From NCBI GenBank assembly GCA_016708345.1, contig JADJFX010000020.1, forward strand, positions 14,101 to 78,100: a stretch of DNA of 64,000 bases, in the 5' to 3' direction. The notes beneath the pieces are model-generated. The model was not told where the DNA came from. It saw only the letters and a list, made by a program, of their open reading frames with translations, and did no database searches. Shown piece after piece: positions 15,457 through 24,976 of the stretch (position 1 is the first letter of the stretch; every line of letters begins with the position of its first letter). A program made the position numbers and the translations under genes. Source of the DNA: Candidatus Rhodoferax bjergmarkensis. Lineage in GTDB: Bacteria > Pseudomonadota > Gammaproteobacteria > Burkholderiales > Burkholderiaceae_C.

Positions 15457-18108
15457 CTATGCCACTTTAATATCCGCGCCATCGGAGGGCACTGCTGCTT
15501 GGCCCAGCGCCATGGCCAACAGCTGGTCATGGTCAAACGCCAGGCATTGGGGGCGACGCGACAGGGGCACAAAAAAGGCGCGCGATGTGTCGGTTCCGGC
15601 GACCAGTGTTGCCTGGCCCGGGCCCGGGTGGCGGATGCACGCAAGAACGAGATGCGAGCGCACCCAGCGCTCGGCCGTGTCGCGCGGGTCACGTCCACCG
15701 CCCTCGACGCTAGCCACGGCGATCAGCGCCGAGGGCGCAAGAACCAAGCCGGTTTCCTCGGCCAGTTCGCGTACCGCCGCATTGCCTAGGGTTTCGCCTG
15801 CCAGCTTGAAGCCGCCGGGCAGGGCGAAACGGCCGTTTTCCGCTGGTGCGTCGTCGTGGCGGCGCACCAGCAGGACTTCGGGCTCCGGGTCGGAACTGCG
15901 GTAGCGCAGGACCACGATGTCGACGGCGTCGTTGGCACCAGGGTGGAACAATTGTTCTCGCTGCGGGCCGGTGACAAGTTTTTCCAGCACATGCCGGGCG
16001 GCCTGTTCTGGCTCCAGCAGCGATACCGCATGACTGCGATCGAGCAAACATGCCTTGGCACTGGCACCAGGCAGGTCATCGATCAGGCAGTAGTGCAGGC
16101 CAAGATTGCGCGCAGCCTGGATTTCGTCGCCGACGATGACCCCGCCACCGACAAACAGCGCCAGAGCCCGGCATTCCTGCACCAGCGTGTAAAGGGTCGC
16201 AGCCTTGTCGTACAGCGTGGAGGAAATCACGTGCAAGCCGCTCAAGCCCTGCGCATCCAAGCTTTCCAGTGGAACCTGGGTGCTGATCAGTGCGATCACT
16301 TCGACCGATGGTGGGTTCATGCGCTGTGCACAGCGGTGCAAAAGGCCCTCAACGCCTTCGTTGGTGCCGCCGGTGAGGATGACGCCGCACAGCGGGGCCA
16401 GGCCGGACAACAGTGCCACAAAAAATACCGTCAACCGGGCGATGTCCTTGTCATCCAGTTGCTGGTAGCTGTTGCGCCAGGCACCGGCCAGATTCAGTAC
16501 GGGACGCTGGGCCAGGTGCGTGCGCAGACCTGCGGTGTCGAACAGGGGCCGCGACAGGGCGCGCAGGTGGGCCTGCAATGCTTCTTGCGCCGCAAGTAGC
16601 TTTGCATGTTTTGCGCGTGCCACGGCCTCGGTGTAATGCAAGGGCACGCAGCTTGGGGGCACCTCAAAGCTGCTCCAGGACGGTAGCAAGTTCTGCTGCG
16701 CACGTTTGCGAGCGAGCAGGCGTTGTTCGGTAGTGGCAATTTTTTGTACGTCAGAACCAATCAGCCCGGTAGCCCGTGCAGCCTGCGATTCATCCTGCAC
16801 ATCGGTGCGGTACAGGCCTGATCCGTCGGTGCCGAGCACAACATCCACGCCAGCTTCGAGCACGCGCCGCAGCGGGACGTCAAAGGTGGTGCGAATGTTG
16901 TTCAATGCTAGGTTGCTGGTCAGGTTGAATTCGAAGACCACACTGCCGCCTTCTGGCTTGAGGGATGAGGACAGCGCGGCCACGTCGTTCAGCGTGTCGT
17001 CCTCCAGCCCGTAAAGGCCATGGCCAATGCGAAGTTCCAGTCCCTGGTCCAGCACAAAAGAGCGCAGTGCCGCGATGGCCTCGCGCACGTTTTCGGCAAA
17101 GGCAGGGTTCTCGCCCGCATGCACCCGCACCACCCAGCCCGGGCGGTGGCAGGTCAATGCGCCAGCTGCCTTGAGTTGGGGCAGGAACGCGCGGGTCGAA
17201 TTGGTTTCGTGGCCCATGAAGTCGATGCCGACAATGGCCCGGCTGCCCAGACAGGCTTTGACCTGCCTCAGTACATCCAAGTCCCACTCTAGGTCGTCAT
17301 GCCGTGACAGTGCCACCAAAAACCGGATGCCCACCCCGGTCTGCGCTTCGATGGCAGGCAATGCGATATGCGCCCGCGCCAGTGTGGCGGGATCAAGAAT
17401 GCTGGACAAGGAGAGCTCTAGGTACGCCACGCCACATTCCTTGGCCCGGGCGGCGATGCGCCAGAGCTGTGCCTCAAACAGTTCAGCACACCGTGTCAGG
17501 GGCGCGCGCAGCGCATAGAGACGTTCCATGTCCAAGAAGGTGACCTGCCGATCCAAGGGAATGTCCAGAGCGCAGGCCAGTCGGCCACGGGCTGGCGGGT
17601 CCAGCAAGCCCAGGGGCGTGTCTGACTCGCAGAACACGCCGACCTGCGCCAGAACAGAGTGCGGGATCGAGGCGTTGGCCAGCAGGCCCAGTTCCACCAG
17701 GTCATGGCCGCACAAGCAGCCGGCAAAGTGGCTGTGCAGATCGGTCTGTAACGGTCCTGCCTCGTGGTGGCCGGCCACGGCATTATGTTGGAGCGGCCCG
17801 CCGGCCAGCGGCAGCCCGTTTTCGGCTAGGAAGCGGGTGCCAAAAGCGGTCAAACGCCGGTGTTCGATAAGCTGCGCGCCGCGCAGGCGTGCCACCCGAC
17901 TGTCACCCACGAAAACCTGCCGTTCGTCGCCGACATGGCGCACCGATGTGTGACGCCGCAGCGCTGGACCGAGGCGGCTGCGCTCATCTGCCCCCGGGTG
18001 GACACTGGCGTCAAACACAATCTGCCAGTTGCCGGGCGCATCAAGGTCGAGCAAGATGCAAAATGCATCGCCGGGAATCAAGCCGATTTTGAGGGTTGAA
18101 GCGGGCAT
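15457..18108 (-). CDS. Adenosine-deaminase-like / SLOG-like / Nudix fusion protein
   Basis: 883 residues from the ATG at 18108. After an N-terminal beta-rich part of about 110 residues comes an amidohydrolase of the adenosine deaminase type: TDLHSHFAGCL (metal HxH), VVRVHAGENPAF, RIGHGLYGL and VVLGTDGSGLY, roughly residues 115-450. A middle alpha/beta domain with CGVILTGGTNEGVEGLLHRC (about 560-700) looks like a SLOG/TRPM-type nucleotide-binding Rossmann fold. The C-terminus holds an intact Nudix box, GGFKLAGETLGNAAVRELAEETGL. The protein should process or sense a purine or ADP-ribose-like nucleotide. It is divergent from pncB across box 2, so probably in the NrtR regulon. The exact substrate is unknown. 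Confidence 0.8.
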   Translation of the reverse strand: MPASTLKIGLIPGDAFCILLDLDAPGNWQIVFDASVHPGADERSRLGPALRRHTSVRHVGDERQVFVGDSRVARLRGAQLIEHRRLTAFGTRFLAENGLPLAGGPLQHNAVAGHHEAGPLQTDLHSHFAGCLCGHDLVELGLLANASIPHSVLAQVGVFCESDTPLGLLDPPARGRLACALDIPLDRQVTFLDMERLYALRAPLTRCAELFEAQLWRIAARAKECGVAYLELSLSSILDPATLARAHIALPAIEAQTGVGIRFLVALSRHDDLEWDLDVLRQVKACLGSRAIVGIDFMGHETNSTRAFLPQLKAAGALTCHRPGWVVRVHAGENPAFAENVREAIAALRSFVLDQGLELRIGHGLYGLEDDTLNDVAALSSSLKPEGGSVVFEFNLTSNLALNNIRTTFDVPLRRVLEAGVDVVLGTDGSGLYRTDVQDESQAARATGLIGSDVQKIATTEQRLLARKRAQQNLLPSWSSFEVPPSCVPLHYTEAVARAKHAKLLAAQEALQAHLRALSRPLFDTAGLRTHLAQRPVLNLAGAWRNSYQQLDDKDIARLTVFFVALLSGLAPLCGVILTGGTNEGVEGLLHRCAQRMNPPSVEVIALISTQVPLESLDAQGLSGLHVISSTLYDKAATLYTLVQECRALALFVGGGVIVGDEIQAARNLGLHYCLIDDLPGASAKACLLDRSHAVSLLEPEQAARHVLEKLVTGPQREQLFHPGANDAVDIVVLRYRSSDPEPEVLLVRRHDDAPAENGRFALPGGFKLAGETLGNAAVRELAEETGLVLAPSALIAVASVEGGGRDPRDTAERWVRSHLVLACIRHPGPGQATLVAGTDTSRAFFVPLSRRPQCLAFDHDQLLAMALGQAAVPSDGADIKVA

Positions 18109-18151
18109 GGGGCAATGGTAGTACGCAAGCCCCAAACATCGTCACAGAAAA

Positions 18152-18178
18152 TACTTAGGTGCAAAATGCATTTAAGTA
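18152..18178. promoter_or_regulatory. Candidate NrtR operator, box 2
   Basis: TACTTAGGTGCA-AAA-TGCATTTAAGTA: 12-bp arms with two mismatches and the same TGCA-N3-TGCA core as box 1. It lies between the divergent fusion gene (start 18108) and pncB (start 18229). Confidence 0.6.
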
Positions 18179-18228
18179 GACTACAATGCCATCACAATTT
18201 CGAACGACATGCATTTTGGAGTTTTGCC

Positions 18229-19452
18229 ATGACCACTGCGTCAAGCCCGTTTCAGCCGATCATCCGCAGCTTGCTGGAGGTGGATTTGTACAAATTCACC
18301 ATGCAGCAGCCCATGCTGCATTCCATGCCGGCCAACCAGGCCGAGTACCGCTTCGTTTGCCGCAACAAGCCCGCGTTTGCATTGAGCGAATTGCAGGCGC
18401 AGGTTGAGGCGCAACTCAATGCGCTGTGTGCCTTGCGCTTTACCGAAGACGAGTTGGCCTATCTGGGTGCGCTGCGTTACCTCTCGTCGGATTACATCGA
18501 CTTTCTGCGGCTGTTCCAGTTTCAGCGCCGTTTCATCACGGTTTCCAGCCAAGGCGATACCCTGTTGGTGGTGGCGAAGGGGCCCCAGGTGCATGTGATG
18601 GGCTTTGAAATTTATGTGCTGGCCATCATCAATGAGCTGTACTTTCGTCGCATGGCACGGGAGGTGGGCGAGGACTTGGTGCTGGGCCAGGCGCGTGCGC
18701 GTTTGCAGGAGAAAATTGCGCTGCTGCACGAATACGAACGGAGCAGCCCAAGGCGCCTGCATCCGTTTGAGTTTTTTGACTTTGGCGTGCGCAGGCGTTT
18801 TTCGGGCACGTGGCATGAGGAAGTGGCCACCACCTTGGCGCGTGAAGTTCCGCAGTATTTCAAAGGCTCCTCCAACGTCTTTCTGGCCAGAAAGCTGGGA
18901 TTGACACCAATTGGCACCATGGCGCATGAATACCTGCAAACTTTTCAGGCCATGGATGTGCAGCTCAAGGGCTTTCAAAAGGCCGCGCTGGAGTCCTGGG
19001 TGCAGGAATACCGTGGCGACTTGGGCACGGCCTTGACCGATGTGGTGGGCATGGATGCCTTCCTTACCGACTTTGACCTCTACTTTGCGAAGCTCTTCGA
19101 CGGTCTGCGCCACGACAGCGGCGACCCGGTGGTCTGGGGCGAAAAAGCCCTGGCCCATTACGCCAAACTGCGGCTTGATGCTCATACCAAGCGGCTTGTC
19201 TTTTCAGACGGGCTGGACGTGCCAACGGCACTCAGTCTGCACAGCCACTTTGCCGATCGTGTGCAAACCGGTTTTGGTATTGGCACCAACCTGACAAATG
19301 ACACCGGAATCCAGCCCCTAAACATTGTCATGAAACTGGTGCGCTGCAATGGCCAGCCAACTGCCAAGCTCTCCGACGCGCCGGGCAAGACCATGTGCGA
19401 TGACGAAACTTTCCTGGCCTATTTGCGCCAGGTGTTTGCCCAGCCTGCCTGA
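18229..19452 (+). CDS. pncB: Nicotinate phosphoribosyltransferase
   Basis: 407 residues from ATG 18229 with GGAG upstream. PncB landmarks: SLLEVDLYKFTMQQ at the start, FEFFDFGVRRRFS, the histidine in LGLTPIGTMAHEYLQ that is phosphorylated in the family, FDGLRHDSGDP and the phosphate-binding FGIGTNLTND. It makes nicotinate mononucleotide from nicotinate, PRPP and ATP. First gene of pncB-nadE-nadM (gaps of 41 and 26 bp), controlled from box 2 by NrtR if the motif is right. Confidence 0.93.
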   Translation: MTTASSPFQPIIRSLLEVDLYKFTMQQPMLHSMPANQAEYRFVCRNKPAFALSELQAQVEAQLNALCALRFTEDELAYLGALRYLSSDYIDFLRLFQFQRRFITVSSQGDTLLVVAKGPQVHVMGFEIYVLAIINELYFRRMAREVGEDLVLGQARARLQEKIALLHEYERSSPRRLHPFEFFDFGVRRRFSGTWHEEVATTLAREVPQYFKGSSNVFLARKLGLTPIGTMAHEYLQTFQAMDVQLKGFQKAALESWVQEYRGDLGTALTDVVGMDAFLTDFDLYFAKLFDGLRHDSGDPVVWGEKALAHYAKLRLDAHTKRLVFSDGLDVPTALSLHSHFADRVQTGFGIGTNLTNDTGIQPLNIVMKLVRCNGQPTAKLSDAPGKTMCDDETFLAYLRQVFAQPA

Positions 19453-19493
19453 GCCTGACATCCATTTGATCGATTTAAAGTGAGGACAAAGCC

Positions 19494-21203
19494 ATGCTGC
19501 GAATCACCAGTGCCCAAATCAATCCAACCATCGGGGACATCGTTGGCAATATTGCCCTGATGCTCCGAGCGGCCCGCCAGGCACGCGACGAGCAGTCTCA
19601 GTTGGTGGTATTTCCCGAGATGAGCTTGAGCGCCTACTATCCGGGCGACCTGCTTGATGACGCCAACTTTCAGGCACGGGTGCAGCTGGGTTTAGCCCAG
19701 CTCAAGCTCGCCACCCGCGAGACGCCCAACTTGGCTTGGGTGGTGGGTGCGCCCATGGTGCGCGCAGGTGTTGGCAAGCCATTCCACAATGCGCTGTTGG
19801 TGCTCAGAAACGGCGAAATATTGCTTCAATACGCCAAGCAGCTGCTGCCCACCTACAACATTTTTGACGAGCGCCGCCACTTTGAGCCCGGCCCGGATGT
19901 CGCACGGGTGCTGCGCTTGGGGGATGTACAAATCGGCTTCATGGTTTGCGAGGACGGCTGGAACGATGCCGGCCAGGACTATGGCGTTAATCCCTTCCAG
20001 CGTCTGGCCGATGCGGCCCCGGATCTGGTGGTCTCGATCAACGCCAGCCCGAGCAATGTGGGCAAGCGCGAACAACGCCACGCCATTTTTTCCAAGGCCT
20101 GTGCGCGCCACAAATTGCCCCTGCTCTATGTAAACCAAATTGGTGGCCATGACCATCTGGTCTACGACGGGGCATCCTTCGCCGTCACGGCTCAGGGTAC
20201 CGTCGTTTATGAAGCGCAACGTTTCACGGAAGATGTGACGACGCTCAGCTTTGATCCGCGCACACAGGAGTTTTCAAGCGGCGGGGGCGGCAGTTTGCCT
20301 GCCGTGTCCTGCGAGGGATTGCCCACCATGGAGTTTTATCGCCAGCAAATCGTTTTGGGGCTCAAGGACTACGCCCGGCGCTGTGGCTTCAAACAGGCAG
20401 TGGTGGGTTCATCCGGTGGCATTGACTCGGCGTTGACCTTGGCGCTGGCCGTGCAGGCCCTGGGCGCGGCCAATGTGGTCGGTATCACCATGCCGTCCAG
20501 GTTTTCCAGCGAGGGCAGTGTGTCCGACTCCGTGGAACTGTGCCGCAACCTCGGTGTCAGGCTGATCGAGCATCCCATCAAAGAAATTGTGTCCGCTTTT
20601 GAGGCGACGTTTCACGCCTCTTTTGGCGAGGAACTCCAGGGCCTGCCGCTGGAGAATCTGCAGGCGCGCGTGCGTGGAACCACCCTCATGGAGTTTTCCA
20701 ACCGCTTCGGCCATTTGCTGCTGACCACCGGCAACAAAAGCGAAGTCTCGGTCGGCTACTGCACGCTGTACGGCGATACCAATGGTGGGCTTGGCTTGAT
20801 TGGAGACCTGTACAAAACCGAAATTTTTGAACTGTGCCGCCATATCAACAAGACGGCTGGCCGCGACTTGATTCCGGATTCCATCATCAATAAACCGCCG
20901 TCCGCCGAGTTGGCCCCCGGCCAAAAGGACACCGACAGCTTGCCACCGTATGAGGTGCTGGACGGCATCCTCAAGCACCTGATCGAAGGCGATCGCCTGC
21001 CGCAGAGGGAGCGCGAACGCACCGAGGCCGAGGTGGCGCAGCTCAACGCCACGGCGGACGGCACCGCCTTGCTTGTCAAAATACAAAAGATGATTGCCCG
21101 CAACGAATACAAACGCCGGCAGGCGCCACCGGTACTGCGTGTGCGCGGCAAGGCTTTCGGCAGTGGCCGCCAGGTGCCGATTGCGGCAGTTCAGTACGCT
21201 TGA
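19494..21203 (+). CDS. nadE: Glutamine-dependent NAD+ synthetase
   Basis: 569 residues. The N-terminal nitrilase-type glutaminase has the Glu (VVFPEMSLSAY), Lys (KQLLPTYNIFDERR) and Cys (FMVCEDGW) triad. The C-terminal synthetase has the P-loop VVGSSGGIDSALTLALAV (about residues 303-320) and ends with GxxRQVPIAAV. It converts nicotinate adenine dinucleotide to NAD+. A broken partial copy covering about 20120-20516 of this gene lies at 47109-47497. Confidence 0.95.
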   Translation: MLRITSAQINPTIGDIVGNIALMLRAARQARDEQSQLVVFPEMSLSAYYPGDLLDDANFQARVQLGLAQLKLATRETPNLAWVVGAPMVRAGVGKPFHNALLVLRNGEILLQYAKQLLPTYNIFDERRHFEPGPDVARVLRLGDVQIGFMVCEDGWNDAGQDYGVNPFQRLADAAPDLVVSINASPSNVGKREQRHAIFSKACARHKLPLLYVNQIGGHDHLVYDGASFAVTAQGTVVYEAQRFTEDVTTLSFDPRTQEFSSGGGGSLPAVSCEGLPTMEFYRQQIVLGLKDYARRCGFKQAVVGSSGGIDSALTLALAVQALGAANVVGITMPSRFSSEGSVSDSVELCRNLGVRLIEHPIKEIVSAFEATFHASFGEELQGLPLENLQARVRGTTLMEFSNRFGHLLLTTGNKSEVSVGYCTLYGDTNGGLGLIGDLYKTEIFELCRHINKTAGRDLIPDSIINKPPSAELAPGQKDTDSLPPYEVLDGILKHLIEGDRLPQRERERTEAEVAQLNATADGTALLVKIQKMIARNEYKRRQAPPVLRVRGKAFGSGRQVPIAAVQYA

Positions 21204-21229
21204 CCCGTCTATAAACCAAAGGATCCGCC

Positions 21230-22270
21230 ATGCCTGCAACTCCAACCCCTGCCCAAGCTGGCATTACCGTCATTGTGGGACGCTGGCAGCTATTTCACAA
21301 AGGCCATGAAACCTTGCTCAATGCAGCGCTGGCGCTTGCCGGGCAGGTGATTGTGGTGGTCGGCTCAGCGTTTCGTGCGCGTGACGTGCGCAACCCGTTT
21401 ACGTGGGAAGAGCGCCAGGCCATGATTGTGGCGACGCTGTCAGATACGGAAAAAGACAGGGTCAGGTTTTTTCCGGTGCGCGATTATTACGATGATGTGC
21501 GCTGGAACAAGGCCGTGCGCGAGGGCATCGCGCAACTGGTGCCGGAAAACGCCCCCGTCACGTTGCTGGGGTTCAAGAAAGACCACACCAGCTACTACCT
21601 GGACCACTTCCCGAACTGGACCTTCAGGACGGTCGCGCAGGAAGTCGATATCCATGCCACAGCCTTGCGCGCGGTCTTTTTTGAGGGGGTGGATCCGGAT
21701 GCGCGTCTGGCAGTGCTCCGCCCCTATCTGAGTGCGCCGGTGCTGTCATATTTGCAGGCGTGGTCGAGGCTGCCGGTGTACGCCCAGCGCGTGGCCGAGC
21801 AGACACTGGTGGCGCAGTACCGCAAAAAATGGTCTGGCGATGTTTACCTGACTGCCGATGCGGTGCTTGTTGCCAACGGCCATGTGCTGCTGATCCGCCG
21901 GGGAGGTGAGATCGGACGTGGCCAGTGGGCCATTCCCGGCGGTTTTGTCGACAAGGATGAACGGTTCTATGGCGCTGCCGTTCGGGAATTGCATGAAGAA
22001 ACAGGCTTCAAGACCTTGGACTCCACCATGCGCCAGGCCCTCAAGGCATCAGAAATATTTGATCATCCACTGCGCAGTGCGCGGGGACGCTTGATTACCT
22101 GTGCCTTCTTTTTTGACCTAGGTGCCATCCGCTTGCCAGAAATCAAAGGAAGTGATGACGCCATGGAAGCGAGGTGGGTGCCATTGGTGGATTTACTGAA
22201 ACTTGAAGATCAGTTATTTGAAGATCATATTGCGATTTTGGACCGATTTGTCGGCGTGTACCGGCGTTAA
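21230..22270 (+). CDS. nadM: Bifunctional NMN adenylyltransferase / Nudix hydrolase
   Basis: 346 residues from an ATG with AAAGGA ahead. The N-terminal nucleotidyltransferase has VGRWQLFHKGHETLL (the H-x-G-H motif) and LLGFKKDHTSYYLDHFP. The C-terminal Nudix domain has GGFVDKDERFYGAAVRELHEETGF. The NadM-Nudix fusion couples mononucleotide adenylylation with ADP-ribose hydrolysis and is a usual member of NrtR regulons. With nicotinamidase, PncB and NadE the salvage route from nicotinamide to NAD+ is complete in this cluster. Confidence 0.93.
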   Translation: MPATPTPAQAGITVIVGRWQLFHKGHETLLNAALALAGQVIVVVGSAFRARDVRNPFTWEERQAMIVATLSDTEKDRVRFFPVRDYYDDVRWNKAVREGIAQLVPENAPVTLLGFKKDHTSYYLDHFPNWTFRTVAQEVDIHATALRAVFFEGVDPDARLAVLRPYLSAPVLSYLQAWSRLPVYAQRVAEQTLVAQYRKKWSGDVYLTADAVLVANGHVLLIRRGGEIGRGQWAIPGGFVDKDERFYGAAVRELHEETGFKTLDSTMRQALKASEIFDHPLRSARGRLITCAFFFDLGAIRLPEIKGSDDAMEARWVPLVDLLKLEDQLFEDHIAILDRFVGVYRR

Positions 22271-22390
22271 TGGAATGGACGCCAGGATTATGGCTGTCTC
22301 TCTGGTCGCCCAAAACCCATCAATGTGCTGCAGTAGGATGCTTAGAGTGAAACGGTTGTATTTTCTGCCGCACCTGCCAAGGAATCTCCC

Positions 22391-23089
22391 ATGTTGCGTT
22401 ACCAAGTGGCGTTGTCCGACATCAGCTTTAAAGTCATGGGTGCCAACCTCAGGCTTTTCAAGGCCATGCATTTGCCGGTGATCAGCACCGCGCGCCCATT
22501 CGAATTTTATCGAAAAGTATTTTTTGAAGATGCCTGTCAGGCCGATGTCTTGAGTTCCTTGGCGTCAAAACGCGTCGTTGACATCGGCTGCGGGTTGACG
22601 CCGTTTACCGAAGACTCCATGTTTCAGGTGTGTCGTCGCAGTGGCGTCGACTTTTACGGTATCGACCCGAAATTGGCCGATGGATTCAAATTTGGCCTGT
22701 TTGATCGCTTGAAATCCGTGGCCACTGGCGCCACCAGCATGCCTCGTGCTGACATGCCTGGCCAGGAAAAAGCCATTGCTGCCTTTGCCGATAATTTGCC
22801 ATTTGCAGACCAGTCCGTGGACCTCATTCTTTCTTGCTGGCTGCTGTTTGCCTGGATTCAGGACGAGACGCTTTTGGTCCTAATTTTTACGGAGTTTGAT
22901 CGCGTGTTGGTGCCAGGCGGTCACATCAGCCTGTTCCCCACCATGGGCTGGCCAAGCGTAGAGCGCAGGTATCCGAGCCTTGCAAAGTTACTAGCGTCCT
23001 ACCAAGTGAGCCAGCGTTTTTTGGTGGGAGTCAATCCTAGCAGTATGCCGCCGACCTTTGTCACTCGGTTGGTCAAATATCTCATTTAA
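22391..23089 (+). CDS. SAM-dependent methyltransferase, class I
   Basis: 232 residues. Motif I is VVDIGCGLTPF (about 63-73), and LPFADQSVDLILSCWLLF (about 136-153) is the motif II/III region typical of Methyltransf_11 type enzymes, followed by FDRVLVPGGHISLF. Substrate unknown. It starts 120 bp after nadM on the same strand and could be read through from that operon, but there is no overlap. Confidence 0.7.
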   Translation: MLRYQVALSDISFKVMGANLRLFKAMHLPVISTARPFEFYRKVFFEDACQADVLSSLASKRVVDIGCGLTPFTEDSMFQVCRRSGVDFYGIDPKLADGFKFGLFDRLKSVATGATSMPRADMPGQEKAIAAFADNLPFADQSVDLILSCWLLFAWIQDETLLVLIFTEFDRVLVPGGHISLFPTMGWPSVERRYPSLAKLLASYQVSQRFLVGVNPSSMPPTFVTRLVKYLI

Positions 23090-23175
23090 ACGATTCGTAC
23101 CAGAGTGTTTAGTCGATCTCGTCGCCAATTGTCAAAGAGAGCGATCCAAACCGTGGGAGGCCAAATCAAGCGGCC

Positions 23176-23474
23176 TAGCGTGAGGGCGACGAGTTCGCGC
23201 ACGGCATCTTGGCCATGCGATGGCTGACAACCTAGTTCACTGCAGATTCAGCAATGCTGCTACTGATCGGCAACCCCTTGTGGTAGCGAGCGCCATAGTT
23301 CACGAGTGTACCGGCGTTGTTGTCGATATAGCAGGACAGGCGGTGCAAATTCCACCACAAGGTCGAGAACTCATAACGAGTAAGGTTAGATCGTGCGGAG
23401 CCACGATCTGAACCGGTTGTTGGACGAGCCCGGTCAGACCTACCTCTTTCTGAAAATATCTTCTTACGCCACAC
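23176..23474 (-). pseudogene. Transposase C-terminal remnant (ISKra4-like)
   Basis: The minus strand encodes YIDNNAGTLVNYGARYHKG, then LPISSSIAESAVN, a conserved C-terminal block of ISKra4-type transposases. It is interrupted by TAG (23232-23234) and continues VVSHRMAK in the same frame. The stop sits in CTAGG where a Gln codon in CCAGG is expected. No catalytic core remains. Confidence 0.55.
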
Positions 23475-23658
23475 CGCCCGCAGCGCAGCCTAGGATGATC
23501 CAAGCCCGCCGGTGGCGATGATTTAAGCCATCATTGCAATGGCGCGCTGCCAAAACTGGCATTTTTCCTGACCCAATCAGCCCAGTTGTGCTGTTTTTGA
23601 CCGAGCCTCGCCACAGCACCCGTTGGGCACTGATGCGCTGGGATTTGATTCTTGCGGT

Positions 23659-24783
23659 TTACGTCGCTGCCGTGCCCTCACGGTTGGTGCCTGTCGGCGG
23701 CGCGATCACCGGCAAGATACGCCTGCGCACAATGGCCATGGCAGCGCCGCAGCAGCGGCAAAGCAGCTTGGGCCGCTCAGTTGGGGCCACTGGTGCGGAT
23801 GGGGCGCAAGCCTTATTGCAAGTCTTGAACACCAGCAGCCGCAGCAACGCAATCAAGCGTTTGCTGTTGGGGTGCAAAAACCCATAATTGCGTGCCCTCC
23901 TGAAACCCTTGGGCAACACGTGCTGCAGCACCAGCCGTAAAAACTCGACCCCACTGACAGTGCGTTGTTCTTGCTTTTTGGTTTTGCTGTCCCGCCAGCG
24001 GTAGGTGACCTGGCCGTTCTCACAGCGCAAAATGTCTTTCTCTTGAATCACCCCCCGGTACAAATAGCGCCCCAGATAGACCAGCGCCTTTTCGCCGTTG
24101 CCCACACACTTGCAGTCCACCACCCATGCATCGGGCAAGTCCGGTGGCAACTGCAACCCCAGCTCAGCCACGGCAGCCAGGAACTTGGCCCGAAACACCT
24201 TGGCCAGTGCCTCATGGTTGAACAAATAGCCGCCTCCATTGGACGTCTTTCTCAGTGTGCGCCACAGGCCCTTGTTGGCATCCAGTGCCGCCGCAGGCAT
24301 GGCCAGATGCACATGCGGGTGAAATTCAAGTTTGCGTGAATGCGTGTGCAGCACCGCCACCGCACCGGCACTGCCCTGCAATTGCCGGTGGTTCTGGCTG
24401 AACGTGCGCAGCGTCTCCCAGGCGCAGTCCATCAAGGCGGCATAGAGCAAGCGTTGATGCTGCCAAACCAGGGTTCGCAATTCAGCAGGCAAGGTGAATG
24501 TGATCAGGAAGTAGCTGCCCGGCACCAAGGCCTGCGTTTGTCGCTCAATACAGCGCTGGCTCTCAAAGTGCTGACAGTGCGGGCAATTGCGGTGCCCACA
24601 GGAATGCGGCACCACGCGCTGCCCGCCACAGTCACCACACTGGGCCAACATGCCTGGGCCCAGCATAGAGCGACAGTTCTTCATGGCTATGATTGCTTGG
24701 CGCTGACTGGGCAACACGCTGGCACCGTACTGCGCCAAGTAGTCTGCTCCAAAGCGCCCGATGATGTTAGCCATGGTGATCAT
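23659..24783 (-). CDS. IS91-family transposase (HUH/Y2 type)
   Basis: 374 residues from the ATG at 24783. An N-terminal zinc finger (CGDCGGQRVVPHSCGHRNCPHC, cysteines/histidines at about 50-75) precedes the HUH motif in KLEFHPHVHLAMPA and the tyrosine region KALVYLGRYLYRGV. These proteins move single-stranded DNA by rolling-circle transposition. The start overlaps the TGA of a tyrosine recombinase remnant (ATGA), the normal recombinase-transposase arrangement of this IS91 branch. The gene looks intact while its partner is broken. Confidence 0.88.
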   Translation of the reverse strand: MITMANIIGRFGADYLAQYGASVLPSQRQAIIAMKNCRSMLGPGMLAQCGDCGGQRVVPHSCGHRNCPHCQHFESQRCIERQTQALVPGSYFLITFTLPAELRTLVWQHQRLLYAALMDCAWETLRTFSQNHRQLQGSAGAVAVLHTHSRKLEFHPHVHLAMPAAALDANKGLWRTLRKTSNGGGYLFNHEALAKVFRAKFLAAVAELGLQLPPDLPDAWVVDCKCVGNGEKALVYLGRYLYRGVIQEKDILRCENGQVTYRWRDSKTKKQEQRTVSGVEFLRLVLQHVLPKGFRRARNYGFLHPNSKRLIALLRLLVFKTCNKACAPSAPVAPTERPKLLCRCCGAAMAIVRRRILPVIAPPTGTNREGTAAT

Positions 24784-24976
24784 TTGACTACCCCCCAATC
24801 GATATTGAAGCGGCTCATCAAGGCCTCGATGCGCGCGTTGGCCTAGTCGTTGGTGTGGCTGGTCAGATGGGTATAGCGGGCGGTGGTCAGAATGGAGTAA
24901 TGACCCAGAATCTTCTGCACCTCCAGCAGGTCAACCCCGGACTCGATCAGGTGGGTTGCATAGCTGTGGCGCCTAT
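24780..24976 (-). pseudogene. Tyrosine recombinase C-terminal remnant paired with IS91
   Basis: Encodes RRHSYATHLIESGVDLL, LGHYSILTTARYTHLTSH, then TND-amber-ANARIEALMSRF. The active-site tyrosine is in ARYTHL. TAG at 24843-24845 replaces an expected Gln. The sequence begins abruptly at the box II codons near 24976, where it meets another recombinase fragment on the opposite strand. Confidence 0.75.
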
